From an uncultured Ruminococcus sp. (GTDB taxonomy: Bacteria; Bacillota; Clostridia; Oscillospirales; Ruminococcaceae): a stretch of 64,000 nt of DNA. The notes below the pieces were generated by a model that worked only from the letters and a program-made list of their open reading frames with translations, made no database searches and was not told the origin of the DNA. Position numbers and translations under genes: made by a program. Shown one piece after another: positions 48,866-56,734 of the stretch (positions are counted from its first letter, which is position 1; every line of letters starts with the position of its first letter). Location of the stretch: contig CAKSAK010000004.1 of NCBI GenBank assembly GCA_934435205.1, positions 62,001-126,000 of the forward strand, written 5' to 3'.

Positions 48866-49936
48866 ATGTTTGAAAAAGCAGAGATACTTATTGTTGACGA
48901 TATGCCTGAGCATATCGCTTTTGCGGGCACTATCCTGCGAAACGAGGGCTTTAGGGTGCTTGGGGCGACAAGTGCAAAGGCGGCTCTTAAAATGACAGAA
49001 AAGAGCAAGCCGCACCTTATTCTTTTGGATATCAAAATGGAGGGCATGGACGGTCTTGAGCTTTGCAGGCATTTCAAATCTGATGAGGAAACAAAGGAGA
49101 TACCTGTTATCTTCATGACATCTGAATCCGACCCTGCTATGATAAAAAAGGGCTTTGAGCTTGGGTGCTGTGATTATGTTGTGAAGCCGTTCACAAAGGA
49201 AGAGCTTTTGGCACGAGTGAAAACTCACCTTGAAATATACAGCAAGCGCAGAAAGCTTGAGGCGGCAAACAATGAGCTTAGTCTGTTTTGTTCGGCGATA
49301 TCTCACGACCTGCGTTCGCCGCTGAATGTTACGCAGATGTTGGCTGATACGCTGAAAAAGGACATAAGCGCAGGCAACACAGAGGACGCATTGAAGATAG
49401 CTTCAATGATAGAGGGTAAGACTGCAAAGCTTATCACAATGATAGAACGGCTTCTGAGTTTCTCAAAAATGTGCAGTATCGAGCCTGAATATGAAACGCT
49501 TGATATGAATGAATTAGTAAGGGATATCTTCGACGAGTGCAAGTCCGCTGAGCCTGAGCGAAACATAACCCTTATTGAGGGCAGTTTGCCGCAAATAAGC
49601 GGTGATGATGTGCTGGTGAGAATGCTTGTGAAAAACCTTATGACGAATGCTTTCAAATTCACCCGCCACAGGCAGAATGCTGTTATAACAGTGTCTGCGA
49701 TACCTGACGAGAGCTATGTGGTAATATCTTTCAGAGATAATGGCGCAGGGTTTGACATGGCATATGCTGACAAGCTTTTCGGCGTTTTTCAGCGGCTTCA
49801 TCTTGACGAAGAATACGAGGGCAGCGGCATTGGGCTTGCCACGGCAGACCGCATTATAAAACGTCATGGTGGAAGGATAGAAGCATATGGCGAGGTTGAC
49901 AAGGGTGCAGAATTTACTCTATATTTCCCTAAATAG
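48866..49936 (+). CDS. REC-linked soluble histidine kinase
   Basis: A 356-residue protein without membrane helices. REC is at 5-118 (EILIVDDMPEHIAF; phospho-Asp in LILLDIKMEGMDG near 55). A HisKA part follows (FCSAISHDLRSPLNVTQML, His near 144) and HATPase with GSGIGLATADRIIKRHGG. It receives a phosphoryl signal on the REC and passes it through its own kinase, a layout seen in clostridial phosphorelay proteins. It lies at the end of the urt operon, 26 bp after urtE. Confidence 0.88.
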   Translation: MFEKAEILIVDDMPEHIAFAGTILRNEGFRVLGATSAKAALKMTEKSKPHLILLDIKMEGMDGLELCRHFKSDEETKEIPVIFMTSESDPAMIKKGFELGCCDYVVKPFTKEELLARVKTHLEIYSKRRKLEAANNELSLFCSAISHDLRSPLNVTQMLADTLKKDISAGNTEDALKIASMIEGKTAKLITMIERLLSFSKMCSIEPEYETLDMNELVRDIFDECKSAEPERNITLIEGSLPQISGDDVLVRMLVKNLMTNAFKFTRHRQNAVITVSAIPDESYVVISFRDNGAGFDMAYADKLFGVFQRLHLDEEYEGSGIGLATADRIIKRHGGRIEAYGEVDKGAEFTLYFPK

Positions 49937-50029
49937 CTATAAAAGCTGTACTGTGAGTTGGATGCTCTCGGCTGATTTTTTTCATACCAATGAGAAGATT
50001 GGGCAACTTTTTTCACGTTGCAATGAACG

Positions 50030-50201
50030 GCATGGCGGCAAGATGTTCGCTATACTTGACGAGCCGACAAGCAATCTTGACAGCCTTAACGAAGCGGTGA
50101 TACTCAAAGTGCCTGTGGCAAGGGTCATATTGGCAGTGGTTTGGGTCTGCCATGTGGTATATTTTGTTTTCGGCGTTAAGACTATCCGTGAGGGAGAATA
50201 A
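50030..50201 (+). pseudogene. Fused remnants of ABC ATPase and DUF454/YbaN-like gene
   Basis: One frame reads FAILDEPTSNLDSLNEAVILK, an ABC-transporter Walker B and D-loop, then directly PVARVILAVVWVCHVVYFVF and GVKTIREGE, which looks like the C-terminus of a YbaN/DUF454 inner-membrane protein. The two parts come from different families, so this is a decayed junction. The upstream part of both genes is missing. The gap 49937-50030 holds nothing else. Confidence 0.55.
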
Positions 50202-50206
50202 TATAT

Positions 50207-50238
50207 AGCGGTACTCTCAGTGGGAGTGCCGCTTTTTG
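50207..50238 (+). terminator. Intrinsic terminator
   Basis: AGCGGTACTC pairs with GAGTGCCGCT (one wobble) and is followed by five T. Confidence 0.82.
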
Positions 50239-50353
50239 ATATATTTTTAATAATTATTAACAAAATGTCACAAAATTACTCTATAAATAGTTGTATTATT
50301 AAATCATATAATCATGACGGAATAATGCCGTCAAAAATAACGGAGGAAAGAAT

Positions 50354-51472
50354 ATGTCTTACAACGAATTTTTACCAAGCTACTCTATTGGTGACGACTG
50401 CTACAAAGAAATACCCTATGTTACCCGACGTTATGGAAAAACCGCTGTTGTTATCGGCGGCAAGACCGCTATGGAAAAGGCTAAGCCTGAACTGATTGCG
50501 GCTCTCAAAGGCTCTGACCTTGAGATAACCGACTTCATATGGTATGGCGGTGACTCAAATTATGAGAACATTGAAATGCTTAAAGCTATGCCAGAAGTGC
50601 AAAATGCGGATATGGTCTTTGGCGTTGGCGGCGGACGTGCCGTTGATACTGTAAAGACCCTTTGCGACAGAATGGACAAGCCGTTTTTCACTTTCCCGAC
50701 CCTTGCTTCAAACTGCGCTTCATGCACGGCAATATCTGTTATCTACAATGCTGACGGCACTTTCAAGGAGTATGCTTACCTCAAAGCTCCTGCGCTCCAT
50801 ACTTTCATTAACACAAAGATAATCGCAGAGTCTCCTGAAAAGCTGTTCTGGGCAGGTATCGGCGACGCCCTCAGCAAAGAGTATGAGGTGGTCTTTGCTT
50901 GCCGTGATAAGGATATGACCCATACGCCTTTGCTTGGTAAAGTTCTTGCAGAGGCATGCACAGAACCGCTTGTATCCTACGGAAAAAAAGCACTTGAGGA
51001 TTGCAGAAATAACGTTTCTTCAAAGAATATCGAGCAGATAGCTCTTGATATCATCATTACAACGGGTCTTGTTTCAAATTTTACTGTTCATCAGAACAAC
51101 CCCGATCCAAATGACGATTACTATTATAATTCATCTCTTGCCCACTGCGTTTACTATGGCGCTTCGCTGTTTCCAAAGTGCGAACATGACCACCTCCACG
51201 GAGAGATAGTTTCATTCGGCGTGCTTTGCCTGCTTACATATGACGAGCAGTTTGAAGAACGTCAGCGCATTTTTGAGTTCAACCACAGTATAGGTCTGCC
51301 ATGCACATTAGGAGAGATAGCTCTGACAGAAGAAGATGTACCAGTTATTGCACATAAGGCGGCAAGCGTTGTTGAGTGGACTTACGTCCCCGGCGAACCT
51401 TCGGAAGAAAAATTCATCAAGGCGATACTTGATACCGATAAGGCAGGAAAGGAATTTCTTGCAAAGGCATAA
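50354..51472 (+). CDS. Iron-containing alcohol dehydrogenase family protein
   Basis: A 372-residue oxidoreductase of the iron-ADH/glycerol dehydrogenase group. GVGGGRAVDTVK near 95-106 binds the nucleotide. Metal ligands are expected in GIGDALSKEYE near 168-178, SLAHCVYYG near 262-270 and CEHDHLHGEIVSFG near 275-288. It probably reduces or oxidises a polyol or an aldehyde; the exact substrate is not shown. GGAGGAAAGAATATG precedes it. Confidence 0.85.
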   Translation: MSYNEFLPSYSIGDDCYKEIPYVTRRYGKTAVVIGGKTAMEKAKPELIAALKGSDLEITDFIWYGGDSNYENIEMLKAMPEVQNADMVFGVGGGRAVDTVKTLCDRMDKPFFTFPTLASNCASCTAISVIYNADGTFKEYAYLKAPALHTFINTKIIAESPEKLFWAGIGDALSKEYEVVFACRDKDMTHTPLLGKVLAEACTEPLVSYGKKALEDCRNNVSSKNIEQIALDIIITTGLVSNFTVHQNNPDPNDDYYYNSSLAHCVYYGASLFPKCEHDHLHGEIVSFGVLCLLTYDEQFEERQRIFEFNHSIGLPCTLGEIALTEEDVPVIAHKAASVVEWTYVPGEPSEEKFIKAILDTDKAGKEFLAKA

Positions 51473-51589
51473 TAACAAAGAACAACAGTATATATAAATG
51501 GTGACTGAGCCGTATGGCTTTGTTATAAATAATAAAAATAGGAGAGTGCTTTTTGAACAAGTATAACACAATGGAGATTGCAGCGTAAA

Positions 51590-51622
51590 CGGGAGGTTTA
51601 CGGCGATCTTTAAAACCTCCCG
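51590..51622 (+). other. Leader hairpin before GNAT gene
   Basis: CGGGAGGTTT (51590-51599) pairs with AAACCTCCCG (51613-51622) in a 10-bp stem. No U tract follows, so it is not a simple terminator. An 11-codon frame (MNKYNTMEIAA) ends just before it. Weak evidence for a regulated leader. Confidence 0.45.
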
Positions 51623-51664
51623 CTGAGAAGCAGTTGACATTTACAACATTCAGGAGGTAAAACA

Positions 51665-52288
51665 ATGAATAAAAATATTGAAATTCGTTTAGAGAAAAAA
51701 GAAGAATACTATGAAGTAGAAAACCTTGTAAGAGAGAGTTTTTGGAACGTTTACCGTCCCGGTTGTCTTGAACATTATGTGCTTAGTCAGCTTAGAAATG
51801 ACGCTGACTTTGTGCCGGAGCTTGACTTTGTGATGCTGCTAGACGGCAGGATAATAGGTCAGAATATGTTTGTGCGGACGAAAATAAAGTCTGACAGTGG
51901 CAATGATATCCCAATAATGACAATGGGACCTATTTGCATTTCGCCTGAGTTCAAACGTCAGGGTTATGGTAAGATACTTCTTGACTATTCTCTTGAAAGG
52001 GCGAAAGCTCTTGGCTGTGGAGCAGTGTGCTTTGAGGGCAACATTGATTTTTACGGCAAAAGCGGATTCACGTACGCTAGTGACTATGGCATAAGATATC
52101 ATGGTCTGCCTGAGGGTGAGGATTCGTCATTTTTCCTTTGCAAGGAACTTATAGACGGCTTTCTTGACGGAGTGACAGGCGAGTATGCAACGCCAAAGGG
52201 CTATTTTGTTGACGAATCTGCGGCAGAAGAGTTTGACAAACAGTTTCCGCCAAAAGAGAAGAAAAAGCTTGACGGGCAAATTTTCTAA
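51665..52288 (+). CDS. GNAT-family N-acetyltransferase
   Basis: A 207-residue protein. MTMGPICISPEFKRQGYGKI near 79-98 is the acetyl-CoA-binding motif A of GNAT proteins, and FYGKSGFTYA near 124-133 is motif B. The N-terminal strand-helix layout fits YhbS-like acetyltransferases. The acceptor is unknown. AGGAGGTAAAACAATG gives the ribosome site. The terminator at 52301 serves it and the converging regulators. Confidence 0.88.
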   Translation: MNKNIEIRLEKKEEYYEVENLVRESFWNVYRPGCLEHYVLSQLRNDADFVPELDFVMLLDGRIIGQNMFVRTKIKSDSGNDIPIMTMGPICISPEFKRQGYGKILLDYSLERAKALGCGAVCFEGNIDFYGKSGFTYASDYGIRYHGLPEGEDSSFFLCKELIDGFLDGVTGEYATPKGYFVDESAAEEFDKQFPPKEKKKLDGQIF

Positions 52289-52300
52289 ACGATAAAAAGC

Positions 52301-52341
52301 AAGGCTCTCTGCCATATAAACGGCGGAGAGCCTTTGTTTTA
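52301..52341. terminator. Bidirectional intrinsic terminator
   Basis: AAGGCTCTCTGCC pairs with GGCGGAGAGCCTT. T-rich sequence follows on the plus strand, and on the minus strand the stem is followed by GCTTTTTATC. It separates the converging GNAT and WYL genes. Confidence 0.8.
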
Positions 52342-53286
52342 TTATTTCATCAAATCCAACTGCCTGTCCACCCTCTCCTTGATTTTCCTGCGAAAATCAT
52401 ATGGCGAAAGCACCTCCACCACAGGTCCGAAAGACAACAATCGTATTATTATCTCATTTTCATTCTGCTCATCATATTTAATAGAAACCATACATTCACC
52501 GCTGTCCTCATCAAAGACCGACTCTTTTTCAAGCTCTGCAAATTCAAGCATAAAACGATTTACTGCATTTCGCTCGTTAAGTATCTTTATTTTTGCCTGC
52601 TTTTTCTTGTCTGTGACAGCTAAAAAGCTCTCAGGCGTTATATCTGTCAACTTAGTCAGCGTGACCTGCGACAGATTTATAATGCCGCTGTCCACCATTC
52701 TGCGCTTTTGGTATCGGTTCACATAAACCCTGAACTTGTTGTTCTTGGCAGAGTATTCGATTTTTGTGGGCAGAAAATAGTGTGTGATGCGATTATCTTT
52801 TCTTGTCTGAAAGCTTATTTTTATTAGCTTTTTGCCATGGATAGCCGAGAGTATATCCCGAAAATGCTGTATGTATTGCGGACCATGAAAATCATCGCCG
52901 TCAGAATATTGGTCAAAGCAGGTGAAAAAGTTTCTCTGATATAGCTTTTTCCCTCCAAGCAGTTCCGCTAACTGCGACTTTTGCTCAGTGTCAAGAAACA
53001 AACTGCTTCTCGGGTCGCTTAACACCGCACAAAGCCATGCTTTTTCAAGTGCCGTCAGTGGGATATGAGGCTCTTTTTTCAGAATAGACTTGTATACGTT
53101 GTCCTCTTTTTTCAGCAAGCCATATCCGTCCTCACCTGTGAGCTTAGGTTCGAGGAAAAGAACGCTTTCAGAAAAGCCGTTTTCCCTGATGATATCTGTT
53201 ATCTCAGCCTTTGTGACAGTGCGCTTTTTCAGTATTTTCTCCGTTATACTGTAATAGGTGCTGTATATTTCCGAAAACAATTTCAT
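52342..53286 (-). CDS. WYL-domain regulator (downstream of pair)
   Basis: A 314-residue protein. A WYL domain is near 135-230, with IHGKKLIKISFQTRKDNRIT, HYFLPTKIEYSAKNNKFRVY and VNRYQKRRMV; a WCX-like C-terminal extension follows. The N-terminal part is helical (YYSITEKILKKRTVTKAEIT). It starts within the end of the next WYL gene (overlap of 4 bp, ATGA), so the two proteins are made from one message and may form a heterodimer. They are divergent from rtcB, which suggests control of the RNA-repair locus. Confidence 0.82.
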   Translation of the reverse strand: MKLFSEIYSTYYSITEKILKKRTVTKAEITDIIRENGFSESVLFLEPKLTGEDGYGLLKKEDNVYKSILKKEPHIPLTALEKAWLCAVLSDPRSSLFLDTEQKSQLAELLGGKKLYQRNFFTCFDQYSDGDDFHGPQYIQHFRDILSAIHGKKLIKISFQTRKDNRITHYFLPTKIEYSAKNNKFRVYVNRYQKRRMVDSGIINLSQVTLTKLTDITPESFLAVTDKKKQAKIKILNERNAVNRFMLEFAELEKESVFDEDSGECMVSIKYDEQNENEIIIRLLSFGPVVEVLSPYDFRRKIKERVDRQLDLMK

Positions 53287-54527
53287 TTGTCAGCACCTCC
53301 GTATATCTCATAAAGCCTTGCAATATCTGAATCAAATTTATCCTGCAATTCCTCATTTGTTGTTTCAAATGCCGCTATCCTGCCGATGAACGTTTTTATC
53401 CATGGGAAAGCTTCGTTAGCGTCGAAAAGGTCAATGTCAAAGGTATAAAGCCCATTTGATATCTTTGTGACCGTACCGCTTCTTTTTTCACGTTCCAAAC
53501 GCTTCACAACATACATTTCTTTTGCTTCGTCTACCGCTATCTCCATGTGGATATGCTCTTTTTGTCCGTATTTGCGTGCTTTTCCAAAGCTCGTTCCCCA
53601 TAAAAATCTGCGGTTGTCCTCGTAATATCTGTAATATGTATCATAGTCAGCTACCACATCAAGGGAAGTCACTTTTACTATGGAATCCACCCTTACAGAC
53701 ATCAGACGCTTTGCCTTTGTGAAATACATGATAAGATAATTTCTTCCTGTCTGCACCGAGCAATGTATCTTCAGCGGAACGGCTGTTATTTCGTGCTTTT
53801 TATCGTTCTTTCGGCTTACGCAGGATAGCAGAACAGCCTGTTTCTGCTCCATTGCCCCCATGATATCAATGAGTATCTCATCATCAAGAGTATGCACCAT
53901 GTAAGCGTGCTTACGCACAAAAATATTATTTTTCGCATTCAGCTTATCCATGATAAAGCTGCCCACCACACCAAAAGGGTTTTCCTCAGAGAAGAATTTT
54001 ATCATATCCCCCAAGCCTTTATACTGACTTGCGATATCGTCAGCGTAACAATCAGCTTTTGTGTATAAAACAGCTCGTCCGTTTCTTACTTCATTCACCA
54101 AGCCCTCTTTTACATATTCCTTTAGCTTGATACGGATTATCTGCACATCAATCACCATGCCGTAGTTTTCCGAAATATAGTCTGCTATCTCCGACACTGA
54201 CATGGTGCTGTCTTCAAGAGCGTCCATTAAAATAAAGTGCAGACGGATATCATTGTCCGTAAAGGTCTTTGAACGATAGCACTGATACAGTGGGTTTTGA
54301 AAAATGTTGCCCGAATCCACCTGTACAGATACTTTCTTTTTGTGACCCTCCAAAGAGGTGTGAACGTGGTCTGAAAGCCAGCTTTCTATCCTGCGCTTTT
54401 CGTTGTCATAGGTGCGCTTGCTTTTTGCGTCAAAGCTTTCTCTTGTGTGAAAACCAAAGATATAGAAATCACGCACATATTCTCTTATTTTCTCAAAATT
54501 CTTTATAAGCTCAGAATATACCGCCAT
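53283..54527 (-). CDS. WYL-domain regulator (upstream of pair)
   Basis: A 414-residue protein. The N-terminal part holds a helix-turn-helix (VSEIADYISENYGMVIDVQI near 111-130) and a ligand domain follows with KIHCSVQTGRNYLIMYFTKA and KRLMSVRVDSIVKVTS near 255-290. A WYL fold with WCX-like tail is likely. It is the first gene transcribed from the promoter at 54550, divergent from rtcB. AGGAGGTGTTCTGAATG gives a strong ribosome site. Confidence 0.85.
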   Translation of the reverse strand: MAVYSELIKNFEKIREYVRDFYIFGFHTRESFDAKSKRTYDNEKRRIESWLSDHVHTSLEGHKKKVSVQVDSGNIFQNPLYQCYRSKTFTDNDIRLHFILMDALEDSTMSVSEIADYISENYGMVIDVQIIRIKLKEYVKEGLVNEVRNGRAVLYTKADCYADDIASQYKGLGDMIKFFSEENPFGVVGSFIMDKLNAKNNIFVRKHAYMVHTLDDEILIDIMGAMEQKQAVLLSCVSRKNDKKHEITAVPLKIHCSVQTGRNYLIMYFTKAKRLMSVRVDSIVKVTSLDVVADYDTYYRYYEDNRRFLWGTSFGKARKYGQKEHIHMEIAVDEAKEMYVVKRLEREKRSGTVTKISNGLYTFDIDLFDANEAFPWIKTFIGRIAAFETTNEELQDKFDSDIARLYEIYGGADK

Positions 54528-54549
54528 TCAGAACACCTCCTTTGATAAC

Positions 54550-54578
54550 ATTATACCAAATCTATACTAGCTTTGCAA
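54550..54578 (-). promoter_or_regulatory. Promoter of the WYL pair
   Basis: On the minus strand TTGCAA (54573-54578), 17 bases, TATAAT (54550-54555). Confidence 0.75.
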
Positions 54579-54631
54579 TACATAACAAAACCTCGCACCT
54601 TTTTTTATATGATTATTTTGTATCTATCTGC

Positions 54632-54637
54632 TATAAT
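54632..54637 (+). promoter_or_regulatory. -10 box of the rtcB promoter
   Basis: TATAAT at 54632-54637 has no good -35 at 17 bases upstream (ATGATT-like). Weak basal activity with activation by the divergent WYL proteins is plausible. Confidence 0.55.
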
Positions 54638-54669
54638 ACATACAACAGCAAAAGAAGGAGGTACACAAA

Positions 54670-55905
54670 ATGTTTGAATATTATGATAAAGATAAAATGC
54701 TAGTACCGATCAAGATATGGACAGAGTCTATAGGCGATATCGAGGAAAGCTGTCTTGAGCAGGCTATAAACCTTGCAAATCTTCCGTTCGCTCATGACCA
54801 TATCGCATTGATGCCTGATACTCATACAGGAAAGGGAATGCCTATAGGCGGTGTGATAGCCTGCAAAAATACGGTGATCCCGAATGCAGTTGGCGTTGAC
54901 ATCGGCTGTGGAATGGCATTCGTGCAGACAGATATCCCTGTGAACATCCTTCGTGACACTGTAACAGGGAGCGGTGAGCTTATAAAGGTGATAGTAGGAA
55001 ATATACTCCGCACTATCCCTGTGGGTTTTAGTCACTACGGCAAACCGCAGGCTTCTGCCGTGCTTGATAAGGCGCAAAGTGAGATAGAAAGATACAATGC
55101 TGACAGCGAATTGCTGAAATTTATCGAGCAGGGATATTATTCTGTCGGCTCACTTGGCGGAGGAAACCATTTTATAGAGATACAGCAAGATGAAAAGGGC
55201 ATGGCTTGTATAATGCTCCATTCGGGAAGCCGAATGTTTGGCAACATGATAGGGCAGTATTTCAACAAGATAGCCCATGAGATGAATGACAAATATTTCT
55301 CTACTGTTCCCTCAGAGTATAACTTGCCGTTTCTTCCTGTGGATACAGACGAGGGTCAGAGATATCTCAATTGGATGAAGCTTGCAATGGACTTTGCTTT
55401 TGAAAACAGAGAGGTAATGCTTGAAAAGGTAAAGCATATTTTCACAGAGCAGGTTGAGAAGTATACGGGTATCACACCGAACTATAGTGACGAGATAAAC
55501 TGTCACCATAACTATGCCGCACTGGAAAACCACTACGGTGAGAACGTGTGGGTACACAGAAAAGGCGCTATCCATGCGGCAGAGGGTGAAGTCGCTATAA
55601 TCCCAGGCTCTATGGGTTCAAACAGCTATATAGTCAGGGGCATGGGCAAGGCTGAAAGCTTTTTGACTTCATCACATGGCGCAGGCAGAAACTATTCACG
55701 CACAGGCGCAAAGGAGAAATTCTCCGTTGAAACTGTTATGGTAGACCTGAAGCAAAGAAACGTGGTGCTTGGAAAGACCAGCAAGAAAGACGTGGCTGAG
55801 GAGTGCCGCTTTGCTTACAAGGATATAGATGTTGTTATGAAAAATCAAAGTGACCTGACAACCCCTATAAAGAAGCTTTTCACAGTGGGCGTTGTCAAAG
55901 GATAG
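54670..55905 (+). CDS. rtcB: RtcB family RNA ligase
   Basis: A 411-residue RNA ligase that joins 2',3'-cyclic phosphate or 3'-phosphate ends to 5'-OH ends. The metal/guanylate motifs are in order: DIGCGM near 77-82, GGGNHFIE near 163-170, HSGSRMFG near 181-188, HRKGAIHAAEGE near 300-311 and SHGAGRNYSR near 334-343, where the His is the GMP-accepting residue. Length and motifs are normal. GAAGGAGGTACACAAAATG precedes it. It is divergent from two WYL regulators and followed by a DIP1984 gene and a structured RNA, which suggests an RNA-repair system. Confidence 0.94.
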   Translation: MFEYYDKDKMLVPIKIWTESIGDIEESCLEQAINLANLPFAHDHIALMPDTHTGKGMPIGGVIACKNTVIPNAVGVDIGCGMAFVQTDIPVNILRDTVTGSGELIKVIVGNILRTIPVGFSHYGKPQASAVLDKAQSEIERYNADSELLKFIEQGYYSVGSLGGGNHFIEIQQDEKGMACIMLHSGSRMFGNMIGQYFNKIAHEMNDKYFSTVPSEYNLPFLPVDTDEGQRYLNWMKLAMDFAFENREVMLEKVKHIFTEQVEKYTGITPNYSDEINCHHNYAALENHYGENVWVHRKGAIHAAEGEVAIIPGSMGSNSYIVRGMGKAESFLTSSHGAGRNYSRTGAKEKFSVETVMVDLKQRNVVLGKTSKKDVAEECRFAYKDIDVVMKNQSDLTTPIKKLFTVGVVKG

Positions 55906-55917
55906 GGGGTAATTTAT

Positions 55918-56370
55918 ATGAAACTTGCAACTGCATTGGCTGAACGTTCTGATATCCAGAACAGAATAAACACGATATCTGTCAGACTTGACAATAACGC
56001 AAAGGTGCAGGAGGGCGATGTTCCAGCGGAAGACCCAAAGGCTCTTGTGGAAGAACTTGACAGGCTGATAGTACGCCTTGAATATCTGGTGGCGAGGATT
56101 AATCTTACCAACAGCGGAACAGTATATGAGGGCAAGACTATCACAGAGCTTCTTGCACACAGGGATTGCCTGAAAAAGAAGATAAGGGTAATGAGAGATT
56201 TTCTGAATACCGCAAGCAACCGTGTCACAAGAATGACAAGAACAGAGATAAAGATAGTCAGCACTGTGCCTGTGTCAGAGCTGCAAAAGATAGTTGACGG
56301 TCTTTCAAAAGAGCTGAGAACTGTGGACGAGAAAATTCAGGAGCTGAACTGGACAACAGAGCTGGTGTGA
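55918..56370 (+). CDS. DIP1984 family protein
   Basis: A 150-residue helical protein. The pattern RSDIQNRINTISVRLDNNAK, DPKALVEELDRLIVRLEYLV and LLAHRDCLKKKIRVMRDFLN with ELNWTTELV at the end matches the DIP1984 family (septicolysin-like), which occurs near RtcB in other genomes according to my recollection. The sequence is a bundle of amphipathic helices. It follows rtcB by 12 bp and precedes the structured RNA directly. Its role is unknown; RNA binding is a guess from context. Confidence 0.8.
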   Translation: MKLATALAERSDIQNRINTISVRLDNNAKVQEGDVPAEDPKALVEELDRLIVRLEYLVARINLTNSGTVYEGKTITELLAHRDCLKKKIRVMRDFLNTASNRVTRMTRTEIKIVSTVPVSELQKIVDGLSKELRTVDEKIQELNWTTELV

Positions 56371-56383
56371 TGAAATGGGTGGG

Positions 56384-56551
56384 ATATCTACAGGGTGGAT
56401 GTATCTCTATCAGCAGAGAATGTGCTGATTATGGGCAGAAACTTCGGGCGGGTTTCAGAGGTTCAAGTCCTCATTTGACAACGCATTGCCAGCAACGTAA
56501 CATGAGCATTGTAACAAATTCTTATTACCACCTTGCATCAACTGTAGATAG
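56384..56551 (+). ncRNA. Structured RNA with tRNA-like T-arm, Y-RNA-like candidate
   Basis: The 5' and 3' ends pair: TATCTACAG (56385-56393) with CTGTAGATA (56542-56550), then GGTGG (56394-56398) with CCACC (56528-56532). This gives a 14-bp stem with a nine-base bulge on the 3' side. Inside, TCAGCA/TGCTGA (56410-56428) and GAAAC/GTTTC (56438-56456) form hairpins. A T-arm-like unit follows: GAGG, loop TTCAAGT (56462-56468), CCTC, with the conserved TTCRANY loop. No complete acceptor or anticodon arm of a tRNA is present. Bacterial Y RNAs join a bulged end stem to a tRNA-like module and lie near rtcB. No Ro60 gene is seen in the window. Confidence 0.55.
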
Positions 56552-56564
56552 GGTAGGGATATTA

Positions 56565-56600
56565 AAATCGGCATGACCTTGATTTGGTCGTGCCGATTTA
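56565..56600 (+). terminator. Intrinsic terminator after structured RNA
   Basis: AATCGGCATGACC pairs with GGTCGTGCCGATT (one wobble), a 13-14 bp stem with a 7-base loop. The T run after it is weak (TAATTATG). It ends the rtcB/DIP1984/RNA unit. Confidence 0.72.
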
Positions 56601-56734
56601 ATTATGTGATCATCTTTAAAATTCTCGGAAAATGTGTGAAAACTCAAAATATTCCCTCATAAAATGTGTGAAATCAGAAACTATTCGCTAGGGAAATGTG
56701 CAGAGACCACCGCAAACGCCTATTCTACGCCCTT

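Noticed and set aside
49887..50029. The start of a frame overlapping the REC-kinase end
   Set aside because: The upstream part is only the out-of-frame end of the kinase; the part after 50030 is treated as a remnant.
51541..51590. An 11-codon frame as a regulatory leader peptide for the GNAT gene
   Set aside because: Weak start (TTG), no clear attenuator; mentioned only with the hairpin.
56384..56551. A standard tRNA gene
   Set aside because: The T-arm fits, but there is no 7-bp acceptor stem, no anticodon arm in the right place and no CCA-type end.
56367..56576. A 69-codon plus-strand frame after the DIP1984 gene
   Set aside because: It lies entirely over the structured RNA and shows no family pattern; RNA structure explains the region better.
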